A stretch of 64,000 nt of DNA from Croceivirga sp. (GTDB lineage: Bacteria > Bacteroidota > Bacteroidia > Flavobacteriales > Flavobacteriaceae), in contig JANQQQ010000018.1 in NCBI GenBank assembly GCA_028284935.1, forward strand, positions 62,001 through 126,000. Reading direction: 5' to 3'. Made by a program: the position numbers and the translations under genes. Each line of letters opens with the position of its first letter. The stretch's first letter is position 1. Shown here piece after piece: positions 45,825 through 53,809 of this stretch. The notes under the pieces were generated by a model. The model saw only the letters and a list, made by a program, of their open reading frames with translations. It had not been told where the DNA came from and did no database searches.

Positions 45825-48212
45825 TTAGAATTGAAATTTATATCCGAAGTCTGGAAAGAACCCTATTTGATTCACTTGGTCCACTTGATTGGTCAATCGG
45901 TTATAACGCCGTACAAATACGTTTTCATTGTTGGTCACGTTTTGTAAGTCGACATAGAATTGATGTGACCTTTTCTTTGTTTTGCTGTTTAATCGAATTC
46001 CGAATTTAACATCCCATCGGAAGTAGTCATCAAAGCGTTCGCTAAATGCCAGCTCTTCCCTGTCCACTTCAAACCCTGCTTGTTCGGACGCCTCAAGGTC
46101 GATGGGTGTAAAGTATTGACCTCCTGAGGTGGCCAGACGGGTATCTACAAACAGAACATTACGTCCACCCGCCCCTATTTTAAATTCCCGTCCCGTTAAA
46201 AAATTGAGAACATATCCATTGTTAAAAGGCGTATTCCTTTCAATACCATCACTTCCCTCATATCTGCTTTCGAAAAAAGAACCGGTCAAAAGGCCATAAT
46301 ACCCTTTACTAAAGAATTTTTCCAAGGTAAATTCTATTCCACGGTTGAAGCCCGTTCCTTCATTTACCAAACCCGTTCTATTGTTGTCAAAAACAAAATC
46401 GGCTCCCTCTGTAAGGGAGGAATAGCTTGAGGGAAAGGATTCCACGGCGGCGTTATCAATGTCCTGATAGTATACCTCCACCTTTCCACGCCAGCTGGGG
46501 GCCAGTTTTACATCATAGCCCAAAACGTAATGGGAACTTCGAACAAAATCTAGATTTCTATTGGTCTGTACGACTACACCATCAATGGTCTCATTGATAA
46601 AAAGTAAGGGTAAGGGTACAGGTTGATGGTGCAACCCATAGCCTATACTCAAGCTCTGGGAATTGGTAAGCGCATATTTAAGGCTGGATCGGGGTTCAAA
46701 AACGAACTGTTCGTTCAAACCGTTGTAAAGACTGTGGAGACCCGCATTTAAGGTTAGCTTTTCAGTAAGTCGAAAACGCCCTTGTATATAAGGCTGAAGC
46801 GAAATAAATGATTCATCCACATCGCGGATGACCGTAAAATCGGGATCTCCGTCACCGTCGTTGTCGGGTTGCTCCTCCCTATCCCTAAACAAGGATTGCA
46901 AACCAAAGTTTTCTACCAAAAGCCCTGTCCTAAAGGTAATGCGGCTGTTTATTTTGCTATTAAAAAGTGTGGAAAAGGTAAATCGGTTTTCTCGGTCATC
47001 GGTATCAAAAAACGGAATAATACGTTCTTGGGGGGTGTCCTTATCAATAAATCGATCCGCATTGTTTTGACTTTGCGATAATGAGGCTCCAACCGTTGTT
47101 CTTAGAAAGGAATTTTCTCCAATACCTACCTGATGTTTCAGACCAAGGACCCCAAAGCGCGATTCCACAAAAAGGTTTTCGTCCTCTGATGCAAAGAGGT
47201 CATCCCCATCGATTTCGTCCCCAAGAAAATCAATATCCGATGCCGCCAAGATTCCGAAAACGGAAAATTGTCCGAGTTTTCCCTTGCCAAAGTTTAGATT
47301 AAAGGAAACATCTGCATAATTTGGTACGGCAGTGGAGGCACCTCCGGCACCTCCGCCTACAAGTCCTACCAAGGAATATCTAGCGGCTACCAAAAAGGAG
47401 CCATTGTTTTGACCCATGGGACCTTCTGCGGTGGCTTCCAAACCAGTAAAGGCACCTGCTTGGAACGAGTATTCATAGTCATCTACATTTCCGGTTCTAA
47501 AGCCTAAATCGAAGACCCCTCCAATGGCATTCCCATATTCGGCGGGAAAAGCTGAAGTGATAAAATCAGAGTTTTTAAGCATGTTGGGGTTAATGGCGGA
47601 TACCGGTCCCCCTGTGGTGCCAAAAGCAGCAAAATGGTTAGGGTTGGGTGTGGGAATACCCTCCACCCGCCAAAGCAATCCAATAGGGGAATTTCCCCGA
47701 ACAACAATGTCATTGCGGCTATCATCAGGTGTGGAAACTCCGGCAAAGTTGGCTGCTAATCGCCCCACATCGCTTCGTCCACCGGAGAATCTGGTTACTT
47801 CTTCAATACCGAATTGACGGGCAGAAACGGCTGCGGCCTTGTTCAATGGTCGGTCTTTATTGGTATCCGTAGTGAGGACTATTTCATCCAGTTGGTTGAA
47901 GGATTCCAATAGCGAAATATTCAAGTCAATATCTTTTCCCGTGGTGACCACAATATTGGGAATGGTGGTACTTTCATATCCGATAAAACTTACCCTGATG
48001 GTTTGTCGTCCCAGAGGGACACCTTTTAAAATAAACCGTCCATCAAAATCGGTGATTACACCCGTGGCAAGTTCGGTGTTCAATAACTCAATGGTTGCCC
48101 CTTCCAACGGATTTTCTGATTGTTTGTCCCGCACCACTCCTTTAATGGTTCCTGTTTGGGCCATGAGTTGTTGCCCTAGGATGATTACTAATAATACGAC
48201 TAACTTTTTCAT
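45825..48212 (-). CDS. TonB-dependent receptor, divergent from a LytTR two-component pair
   Basis: A 795-residue receptor starting MKKLVVLLVIILGQQLMAQ. Regulatory-like domain at about 20-105 (KGVVRDKQSENPLEGATIELLN, DFDGRFILKGVPLG); TonB box LDEIVLTT; plug with RFSGGRSDVGRLAANFAGV, RNDIVVRGNSPIGLLWRVEG, FPAEYGNAIGGVFDL; barrel ends FGYKFQF with a terminal Phe. It contains one Asp-rich DNDGDGDPDF loop. A CATCTTTG element 22 bases upstream resembles the -7 box with one mismatch. Ligand unknown; the neighbouring LytTR regulator is the prime suspect for control. Confidence 0.92.
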   Translation of the reverse strand: MKKLVVLLVIILGQQLMAQTGTIKGVVRDKQSENPLEGATIELLNTELATGVITDFDGRFILKGVPLGRQTIRVSFIGYESTTIPNIVVTTGKDIDLNISLLESFNQLDEIVLTTDTNKDRPLNKAAAVSARQFGIEEVTRFSGGRSDVGRLAANFAGVSTPDDSRNDIVVRGNSPIGLLWRVEGIPTPNPNHFAAFGTTGGPVSAINPNMLKNSDFITSAFPAEYGNAIGGVFDLGFRTGNVDDYEYSFQAGAFTGLEATAEGPMGQNNGSFLVAARYSLVGLVGGGAGGASTAVPNYADVSFNLNFGKGKLGQFSVFGILAASDIDFLGDEIDGDDLFASEDENLFVESRFGVLGLKHQVGIGENSFLRTTVGASLSQSQNNADRFIDKDTPQERIIPFFDTDDRENRFTFSTLFNSKINSRITFRTGLLVENFGLQSLFRDREEQPDNDGDGDPDFTVIRDVDESFISLQPYIQGRFRLTEKLTLNAGLHSLYNGLNEQFVFEPRSSLKYALTNSQSLSIGYGLHHQPVPLPLLFINETIDGVVVQTNRNLDFVRSSHYVLGYDVKLAPSWRGKVEVYYQDIDNAAVESFPSSYSSLTEGADFVFDNNRTGLVNEGTGFNRGIEFTLEKFFSKGYYGLLTGSFFESRYEGSDGIERNTPFNNGYVLNFLTGREFKIGAGGRNVLFVDTRLATSGGQYFTPIDLEASEQAGFEVDREELAFSERFDDYFRWDVKFGIRLNSKTKKRSHQFYVDLQNVTNNENVFVRRYNRLTNQVDQVNQIGFFPDFGYKFQF

Positions 48213-48271
48213 AATTTTTTTGCTTTGTTGTCCCAAAGATGTTTGCCTTAACTGAACTAGTGGTAAACAGA

Positions 48272-48321
48272 ATCGTTAAACCGTTGATTTTGGAATTGAC
48301 GGCAAAGGTTAGGCAGTTAGA
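48272..48321. promoter_or_regulatory. Cluster of GTT repeats, possible LytTR binding site
   Basis: Four GTT-centred units occur at 48272-48280, 48280-48288, 48305-48313 and 48313-48321. ACCGTTGAT fully matches the LytTR half-site pattern [TA][AC][CA]GTTN[AG][TG]; the others match in part. They form two pairs 33 bases apart, 30-80 bases upstream of the receptor promoter-like element. Confidence 0.35.
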
Positions 48322-48399
48322 CTGATTTCAAGGTCGGTTTTACAAGCATCAACAACTTAAATGGAATAGAAACAATTCAAGATACTTTTTGACAATCCA

Positions 48400-48407
48400 T
48401 ACTTTTG
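48400..48407 (+). promoter_or_regulatory. Promoter -7 element of the LytS/LytTR operon
   Basis: TACTTTTG matches TAnnTTTG, 42 bases before the kinase ATG. A second near-match, TACTTTTA, lies 11 bases further on. Confidence 0.5.
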
Positions 48408-48449
48408 AAGAATAGCTACTTTTAAGACTTAAGTATCTTTAAGGTTGAT

Positions 48450-49535
48450 ATGAAGCGCTATTTTACTAAAAAGGGATTGTGGAAACTGTTTTTTAGGTGG
48501 ATGGTAGTCAATATTGTCTTCTTTTTTATCAAGATTTCTGTAGAACACGGCCAAGGGGACTCTGATTCCTTTTTTCAACCGACCGCAGTTTTCTATTATG
48601 TAACGGCTTTCTTCTTTTTTATAGTGACTTGGGAGTACAATGACCGACTTATATATAAACAACTACAATCAGGAGGGCTCAATCTAAAGAGTAGCCTTAT
48701 GATTTTTGGAAAGACCATGGCATTGTTGGTCCCCTTAACGGTCATTATCTATTACTTGGCGCTTTTTCCACTCAGGGAAACGATGGGAATTGTTTGTGAA
48801 AATCCACCAGTTGAGTTCAGGGGAAATATTTTTCGGGCGTGGTTATTGGGTTTTGCCGTAATCTTTGTCAACCTGTTTTATTTTTCCATTAAGCAAAAGG
48901 ACGAGATTACCCGCCAAATGGAAGATTTAAAGCGGGAGATGATGGCTTCGCAATACACTTCGCTTAAGAATCAAATCAGCCCCCATTTTTTATTCAACAG
49001 CTTAAACACCTTGACTTCCTTAATGTATGAGGATCGAGATCTGGCTTCAGATTTTGTGACGCGCCTTGCAAGTACCTATCGCTATATTTTGGACAATCGG
49101 GAATATGATTTGGTCGACTTGGAAAAAGAGCTCAACTTTTTGGATGCTTATATCTTTATGATGAACGTGCGTCACAAAAATGCCGTTGACATCACTACTG
49201 AAGTGGATTTGGACACCAAAACGTATTTTATACCTACACTATCCCTGCAAATGTTGGTCGAAAATGCACTCAAACACAACCAGTATAGCAAGGAAAAACC
49301 CCTTACTATTGCTATCTCCACCATTCAGCAAGATGCCCTAGTGGTACGTAACAACCTTCAAAAAAGGGGTGATGTAGCGGCAACTACTAAAATGGGGTTG
49401 CAGAACATCAAAAAAAGATATGCGTACTATTCAAACAAACAGGTTTTGGTTCGAGAGGAAGCCGATTACTTCGAGGTTATCATTCCGTTATTGCGAAATA
49501 ATGATATGAAAACCACCTTAAAAGCAATTTCGTGA
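48450..49535 (+). CDS. LytS/YehU-type sensor histidine kinase
   Basis: A 361-residue kinase with four membrane helices in the first 150 residues (near 15-30, 47-62, 83-106, 130-147), a short linker coiled coil, and the His_kinase family core: phospho-acceptor His179 in KNQISPHFLFNSLNTL, then an ATPase domain with LQMLVENALKHNQ (N box) and GLQNIKKRYAYY. No separate sensor domain; the signal is probably sensed in or near the membrane. Overlaps the response regulator by one base. Confidence 0.93.
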   Translation: MKRYFTKKGLWKLFFRWMVVNIVFFFIKISVEHGQGDSDSFFQPTAVFYYVTAFFFFIVTWEYNDRLIYKQLQSGGLNLKSSLMIFGKTMALLVPLTVIIYYLALFPLRETMGIVCENPPVEFRGNIFRAWLLGFAVIFVNLFYFSIKQKDEITRQMEDLKREMMASQYTSLKNQISPHFLFNSLNTLTSLMYEDRDLASDFVTRLASTYRYILDNREYDLVDLEKELNFLDAYIFMMNVRHKNAVDITTEVDLDTKTYFIPTLSLQMLVENALKHNQYSKEKPLTIAISTIQQDALVVRNNLQKRGDVAATTKMGLQNIKKRYAYYSNKQVLVREEADYFEVIIPLLRNNDMKTTLKAIS

Positions 49536-50290
49536 TGAGGGCGGTCATTGTTGAGGACGAGGAATTCGCAGCCAAACGCTTGGGGCAAATGGTCAATGAA
49601 CTGGCCCCTGAAATCCATGTGGAGACCACATTGAATTCAGTAGAAAGTGGCACTCAGTGGTTTTCCATCAATGAACAACCTGACTTGATTTTTCTGGATA
49701 TTCAATTAAACGATGGGTACGGTTTTGATATTTTGGATGACTTGAAAGAGCACCCTCCTGTCATTTTCACTACCGCTTACAATGAATTTGCCATCCGTGG
49801 TTTCAAATACAATGGTCTCGATTACCTACTTAAACCTATTGTTAAAGAGGATTTGAAGAAGGCCCTTGAGAAATTTAAAAAAAATATCACCAGAAATGGC
49901 AATGGGGCAACGGAGAATTTGGAACATCTAAAGCAATTGTTTCACAAGGAATACAAACATCGCTTTATGGTCAAAGTAGGCAATATGTTCAAGTCCTTTA
50001 ATGTAGGGGACATCGCCTACTTTAAATCCCATGAAGGGATGATTTTTTTGTATACCCATATGGGACAGCACTATCCCATTGAATACACCATCGATCAGCT
50101 GGAAAACATTTTGAATCCCATTCATTTCTTCCGAATTAATCGCAAGTTCATGGTTTCTGTAAAGGCTGTAACTGAAATCCATAGCTATTTCAATAGCCGC
50201 TTATTATTGAAAATCCTTCCTAAAGAGGAGGAGCAGGTCATCGTTTCAAGGGAGCGTACCACCAACTTTAAGCGATGGCTGGATATGTAA
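49535..50290 (+). CDS. LytTR-family response regulator
   Basis: A 251-residue regulator. Receiver domain residues 1-120 with Glu7-Asp8, phospho-acceptor Asp55 (LIFLDIQL) and Lys100 (DYLLKPI). LytTR DNA-binding domain at about 140-250 (FMVKVGNMFKSFNVGDIAYFKSHEGMIFLYT, HFFRINRKFMVS, VIVSRERTTNFKRWL). The kinase stop and this ATG overlap as TGATG. Partner of the preceding kinase; likely target is the divergent receptor. Confidence 0.94.
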   Translation: MRAVIVEDEEFAAKRLGQMVNELAPEIHVETTLNSVESGTQWFSINEQPDLIFLDIQLNDGYGFDILDDLKEHPPVIFTTAYNEFAIRGFKYNGLDYLLKPIVKEDLKKALEKFKKNITRNGNGATENLEHLKQLFHKEYKHRFMVKVGNMFKSFNVGDIAYFKSHEGMIFLYTHMGQHYPIEYTIDQLENILNPIHFFRINRKFMVSVKAVTEIHSYFNSRLLLKILPKEEEQVIVSRERTTNFKRWLDM

Positions 50291-50292
50291 AT

Positions 50293-50321
50293 AAAACCCC
50301 CGCATTGCTGCGAGGGTTTTT
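50293..50321 (+). terminator. Terminator after the LytTR regulator
   Basis: AAAACCC-c-CGC / GCG-a-GGGTTTT stem with a short loop and T run; it also faces the 3' end of ahcY from the other strand (A-rich on the far side), so may act in both directions. Confidence 0.85.
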
Positions 50322-50346
50322 CAAATCTTACATCTAAATCCAGGTT

Positions 50347-51663
50347 CTAGTATCTATAATACTCCGGTTTGTACGGTCCTTCAACACTAACCCCAATATA
50401 TTCCGCCTGGTCTTTCTTTAACTCGGTAAGCTCAGCACCCAATCTAGCCAAATGGAGTTTGGCCACTTTTTCATCCAAGTGCTTGGGTAGCATATAAACT
50501 TCGTTATTATAGTTTTCGCTATTCCTCCAAAGCTCAATTTGTGCCAAGGTTTGGTTGGTGAAAGAGTTGCTCATTACAAAACTCGGGTGACCTGTGGCAC
50601 AGCCCAAATTTACCAAACGACCTTCTGCCAAAACGATAATATCCTTACCATCTACAGTGTACTTATCCACTTGGGGCTTTATTTCATCCTTGGTATGCCC
50701 ATAGTCGCCATTCAACCAAGCCATATCAATTTCATTGTCAAAGTGTCCAATGTTACAGACAATAGCCTTATCCTTCAATGCACGGAAATGCTCTTCTCGA
50801 ATGATGTCCTTATTTCCAGTGGCCGTAATCACCACATCAGCGTTTTGAACAACGTTTTCCAATTTTTTTACCTCGTAACCATCCATACAGGCTTGTAAGG
50901 CACATATGGGATCTATTTCGGTGATGGTCACAATGGCACCTGCTCCTCTAAAAGAAGCGGCAGTTCCCTTACCAACATCGCCATAACCGGCAACAACCAC
51001 ACGTTTACCGGCAAGCATGGTATCGGTGGCCCTCCTAATGGCATCAACCGCACTCTCTTTACAACCGTATTTATTGTCAAACTTAGATTTGGTCACTGAA
51101 TCATTTACATTAATGGCTGGCATGGGAAGCGTACCATTTTTTACGCGATCGTACAATCGATGGACGCCTGTTGTGGTCTCTTCCGAAAGTCCCTTGATAC
51201 CAGCAGTCAATTCTGGATATTTGTCCAATACCATATTGGTCAAGTCACCGCCATCGTCCAAAATCATGTTCAAAGGCTGTCTTTCCTCTCCAAAGAACAA
51301 GGTTTGTTCAATACACCAGTCAAATTCTTCCTCGTTCATGCCTTTCCATGCGTATACTGGAATTCCAGCGGCTGCAATGGCTGCTGCAGCATGATCTTGG
51401 GTCGAGAAGATATTACAGGAGCTCCAGGTAACATCGGCACCCAACTCCACCAAAGTCTCAATCAAGACCGCTGTTTGAATGGTCATGTGAAGACAACCAG
51501 CAATCCTGGCGCCTTTGAGGGGCTGTTCGTTTTTATATTCCTCACGTAATGCCATCAAGCCTGGCATTTCTGCTTCGGCCAGTTCAATTTCCTTTCTTCC
51601 CCAGTCTGCCAAAGCAATATCTTTTACTTTATATGGAACGTATGCAACAGTTTTGGTGCTCAT
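50347..51663 (-). CDS. ahcY: Adenosylhomocysteinase
   Basis: A 438-residue enzyme that hydrolyses S-adenosylhomocysteine to adenosine and homocysteine, clearing the by-product of methylation. [32 protein letters not shown], the NAD site [21 protein letters not shown], and the C-terminal [22 protein letters not shown]...YKPEYYRY are all typical. Full length; own promoter at 51702-51709. Confidence 0.98.
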   Translation of the reverse strand: MSTKTVAYVPYKVKDIALADWGRKEIELAEAEMPGLMALREEYKNEQPLKGARIAGCLHMTIQTAVLIETLVELGADVTWSSCNIFSTQDHAAAAIAAAGIPVYAWKGMNEEEFDWCIEQTLFFGEERQPLNMILDDGGDLTNMVLDKYPELTAGIKGLSEETTTGVHRLYDRVKNGTLPMPAINVNDSVTKSKFDNKYGCKESAVDAIRRATDTMLAGKRVVVAGYGDVGKGTAASFRGAGAIVTITEIDPICALQACMDGYEVKKLENVVQNADVVITATGNKDIIREEHFRALKDKAIVCNIGHFDNEIDMAWLNGDYGHTKDEIKPQVDKYTVDGKDIIVLAEGRLVNLGCATGHPSFVMSNSFTNQTLAQIELWRNSENYNNEVYMLPKHLDEKVAKLHLARLGAELTELKKDQAEYIGVSVEGPYKPEYYRY

Positions 51664-51701
51664 AATTGTGTATTTGAAATATTTATAGCAATTTTCGGGT
51701 G

Positions 51702-51709
51702 CAAAGATA
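51702..51709 (-). promoter_or_regulatory. Promoter -7 element for ahcY
   Basis: Minus-strand TATCTTTG followed by CACCC is a full match to TAnnTTTG, 38 bases before the ahcY start. Its presence argues against a PPTase start at 51699. Confidence 0.65.
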
Positions 51710-51731
51710 CAAATTCACCCTACTATTAGTC

Positions 51732-52358
51732 GTGCCACTTCACAAAACCATAACAGTTTCAGAAGATACCAAGGTTTACCTTTGGAAGGTTACTGAAACC
51801 GAGAAAGAACTTGCCCAGAACATAGCACTTACCCCTCACTGTCAAGAACGTATGGAGGACATGAAATCTCAAATGCACCGTAAGGCATTTTTAAGTATTC
51901 GGCACCTCATGGCATTGGCAGGGTATGAAGACAAGCATCTCTTCTATAACGAGTTTGGAAAGCCGTTTTTGGTCGATGGCACCCATATTTCCATTTCGCA
52001 TTCCCATAATTTTACAGGTATTGTTGTAAGCAAGGCCCATAAAGTGGGGATTGATATTGAAAAACAGCGGGAAAAAATTTTGAGGATAGCCCATAAATTT
52101 ACCCCCTTGTACGAATATAGAACCATTGCCAATACCGAGGCATTGATATTAAAACTGACCCAAGTGTGGTGTGCCAAGGAATCGCTCTATAAATTATTTG
52201 CACAACCCGGACTTAGTTTTTTGAACCATATTGTGGTGAACGACTTTGGGTTGGGGGATGGCAAAACCACGGCCAAAATTTATTTTGACGGGAGCAAATC
52301 CACCTATGAAGTACAGTTTGACGAATTTGACGGGTTTTCCTGTGCCTTTGCCTTTTGA
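51732..52358 (+). CDS. 4'-phosphopantetheinyl transferase (Sfp-like)
   Basis: A 208-residue transferase that loads the phosphopantetheine arm on carrier proteins. Motifs: GKPFLVDGTHISISHSHNFTGIVVS, the Mg-binding KVGIDIEKQREKIL and the WCAKESLYKLF motif. I use the GTG at 51732 (MPLHKTI); an in-frame GTG at 51699 lies in the ahcY promoter. Divergent from ahcY. The carrier protein target is unknown, fatty-acid ACP being the default. Confidence 0.9.
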   Translation: MPLHKTITVSEDTKVYLWKVTETEKELAQNIALTPHCQERMEDMKSQMHRKAFLSIRHLMALAGYEDKHLFYNEFGKPFLVDGTHISISHSHNFTGIVVSKAHKVGIDIEKQREKILRIAHKFTPLYEYRTIANTEALILKLTQVWCAKESLYKLFAQPGLSFLNHIVVNDFGLGDGKTTAKIYFDGSKSTYEVQFDEFDGFSCAFAF

Positions 52359-52377
52359 ATCACCCAAAAGTTTCCCT

Positions 52378-52385
52378 TAGCTTTG
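52378..52385 (+). promoter_or_regulatory. Promoter of the DUF77-pnuC-kinase-DUF4301 operon
   Basis: TAGCTTTG with TTTG at 52354-52357, 20 bases upstream: one of the best two-part Bacteroidota promoters in the window. It overlaps the end of the PPTase gene. Confidence 0.7.
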
Positions 52386-52405
52386 AGCAGCAAATTTCTA
52401 AACCT

Positions 52406-52666
52406 ATGGACATTTCGGTTGAGCTTACCCTAACGCCACTTCAGGATGATTTTGAACCGCCCATCATCCATTTTATCAAGAGCCTTAGGGCATCTGGATT
52501 AAGGGTTTTGGAGAACCCCTTGAGCACACAGGTTTTTGGATCGTATGATGCCGTCATGAAATTGTTGACGCAGGAAATCAAAACGGCATTTGAAAATACG
52601 GATAAAGTCCTCTTGTATATGAAAATTGTAAAGACCGACCGCAGCGAATATGAACCCCATTTTTGA
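52406..52666 (+). CDS. DUF77/YkoF-like small protein (possible thiamine binder)
   Basis: An 86-residue ferredoxin-like-fold protein: MDISVELTLTPLQDDFEPPIIHFIKSLRASGLRVLENPLST, then QVFGSYDAVMKLL and a final beta strand. The strand-helix pattern and the T-x-V-x-G turn fit the DUF77/YkoF group, some members of which bind thiamine or its pyrimidine. It begins at the ATG at 52406, just after a good promoter, and overlaps pnuC by 17 bases. Confidence 0.7.
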   Translation: MDISVELTLTPLQDDFEPPIIHFIKSLRASGLRVLENPLSTQVFGSYDAVMKLLTQEIKTAFENTDKVLLYMKIVKTDRSEYEPHF

Positions 52667-53288
52667 TTGGTTATTTGCACAGTACGATGGAGTGCCGACC
52701 CATTTGGTCGTTCTTGAAATTATTGCGGTAATCTTTGGCTTTCTTAGTGTTTGGTTTTCCAAAAGAGAGAATATTTTGGTGTATCCAACAGGCATTGTTT
52801 CCACAGCTATTTTCGTTTACATTCTTTTGGTGTATGGGTTATTGGGTGATATGCTCATCAATGCCTATTACTTTAGCATGAGCATTTATGGATGGTGGAT
52901 ATGGACACGCAAAGTTGATGATACGCATTACATCCCCATTACTAAAATAGATGCAAGGGAGAAAAGGTGGAGCCTATTACTTTTTTTGGGGACCTTGATT
53001 TTTGTGACCGCGGTGTATTACCTATTTGGAAAGTTCGATTCATGGACTGCTTATGTGGATATATTGACAACGGCCATTTTCTTTGTGGGGATGTGGTTAA
53101 TGGCCAAAAAAAAGCTGGAAAATTGGACCTTTTGGATTATCGGTGATATTATTTCGGTTCCCCTTTATTTTTATAAAGGGTTGGTCTTTTCGTCATTTCA
53201 ATATTTTTTGTTCACCATAATTGCCATTTACGGTTATATCGCATGGAAGAAAAACTTGGGCAAGAGCCCTCAGACCTTATTAAAATAG
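52650..53288 (+). CDS. pnuC: PnuC-family vitamin transporter (nicotinamide riboside or thiamine)
   Basis: A 212-residue membrane protein with about seven helices and the PnuC pattern: LEIIAVIFGFLSVWFSKRENILVYPTGIVST, YYFSMSIYGWWIWTR, TAYVDILTTAIFFVGMWLMAKKKLENWTFWIIGDIISVPLYFYKGL. PnuC proteins move nicotinamide riboside, PnuT thiamine, by facilitated diffusion followed by phosphorylation inside. The neighbours (DUF77 upstream, TPP riboswitch 3 kb downstream) favour thiamine; the NadR-like kinase favours nicotinamide riboside. Undecided. Confidence 0.88.
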   Translation: MNPIFDWLFAQYDGVPTHLVVLEIIAVIFGFLSVWFSKRENILVYPTGIVSTAIFVYILLVYGLLGDMLINAYYFSMSIYGWWIWTRKVDDTHYIPITKIDAREKRWSLLLFLGTLIFVTAVYYLFGKFDSWTAYVDILTTAIFFVGMWLMAKKKLENWTFWIIGDIISVPLYFYKGLVFSSFQYFLFTIIAIYGYIAWKKNLGKSPQTLLK

Positions 53289-53809
53289 TACTTTACGGTC
53301 CCGAATCCACCGGAAAGACGACCTTGGCGAAACAACTGGCGGAACACTACCATACCGTTTGGGTGCCTGAATATGCTAGGGAATACCTTCAAAAAAAGTG
53401 GGATGAAACACAGGAAATCTGCACTCTTGAAGATTTGATTTCCATTGCCGAGGGACAGATGGACCTAGAGAACCGCTTTGCCAAACAGGCCAACAAGGTG
53501 CTTATTTGCGATACGGATATTTTAGTGACCAAAGTATATTCCGAAGCCTATTTTGATGGATATTGCGACCCTGTCTTAGAGCAAAATGCCCTAAACAACA
53601 CCTACAATCTCTATTTTTTAACCAGTATCGATGTACCATGGGTAAAGGACGATTTGCGTGATCGACCCGATGAAAGACCATTGATGTTTAACCTTTTCAA
53701 AACAGCCTTGGAGAAATATCGACGTACTTTTATTATTTTAGAAGGAACCCAAGAAAAGCGGCTACAAAAGGCCGTTACGGAAATCGACAAATTACTGATT
53801 CATGATTGA
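53243..53809 (+). CDS. NadR-type nucleoside kinase (AAA ATPase)
   Basis: A 188-residue P-loop kinase like the C-terminal kinase domain of NadR: IVLYGPESTGKTTLAKQLAEHY (Walker A), WVPEYAREYL, ICDTDILVTKVYSE (Walker B), and the lid DLRDRPDERPLMF. No NMN adenylyltransferase domain. It overlaps pnuC by 46 bases in another frame, unusually long for this region, because the only usable ATG is at 53243. It would trap the substrate imported by PnuC; nicotinamide riboside by homology, thiamine by context. Confidence 0.87.
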   Translation: MEEKLGQEPSDLIKIVLYGPESTGKTTLAKQLAEHYHTVWVPEYAREYLQKKWDETQEICTLEDLISIAEGQMDLENRFAKQANKVLICDTDILVTKVYSEAYFDGYCDPVLEQNALNNTYNLYFLTSIDVPWVKDDLRDRPDERPLMFNLFKTALEKYRRTFIILEGTQEKRLQKAVTEIDKLLIHD

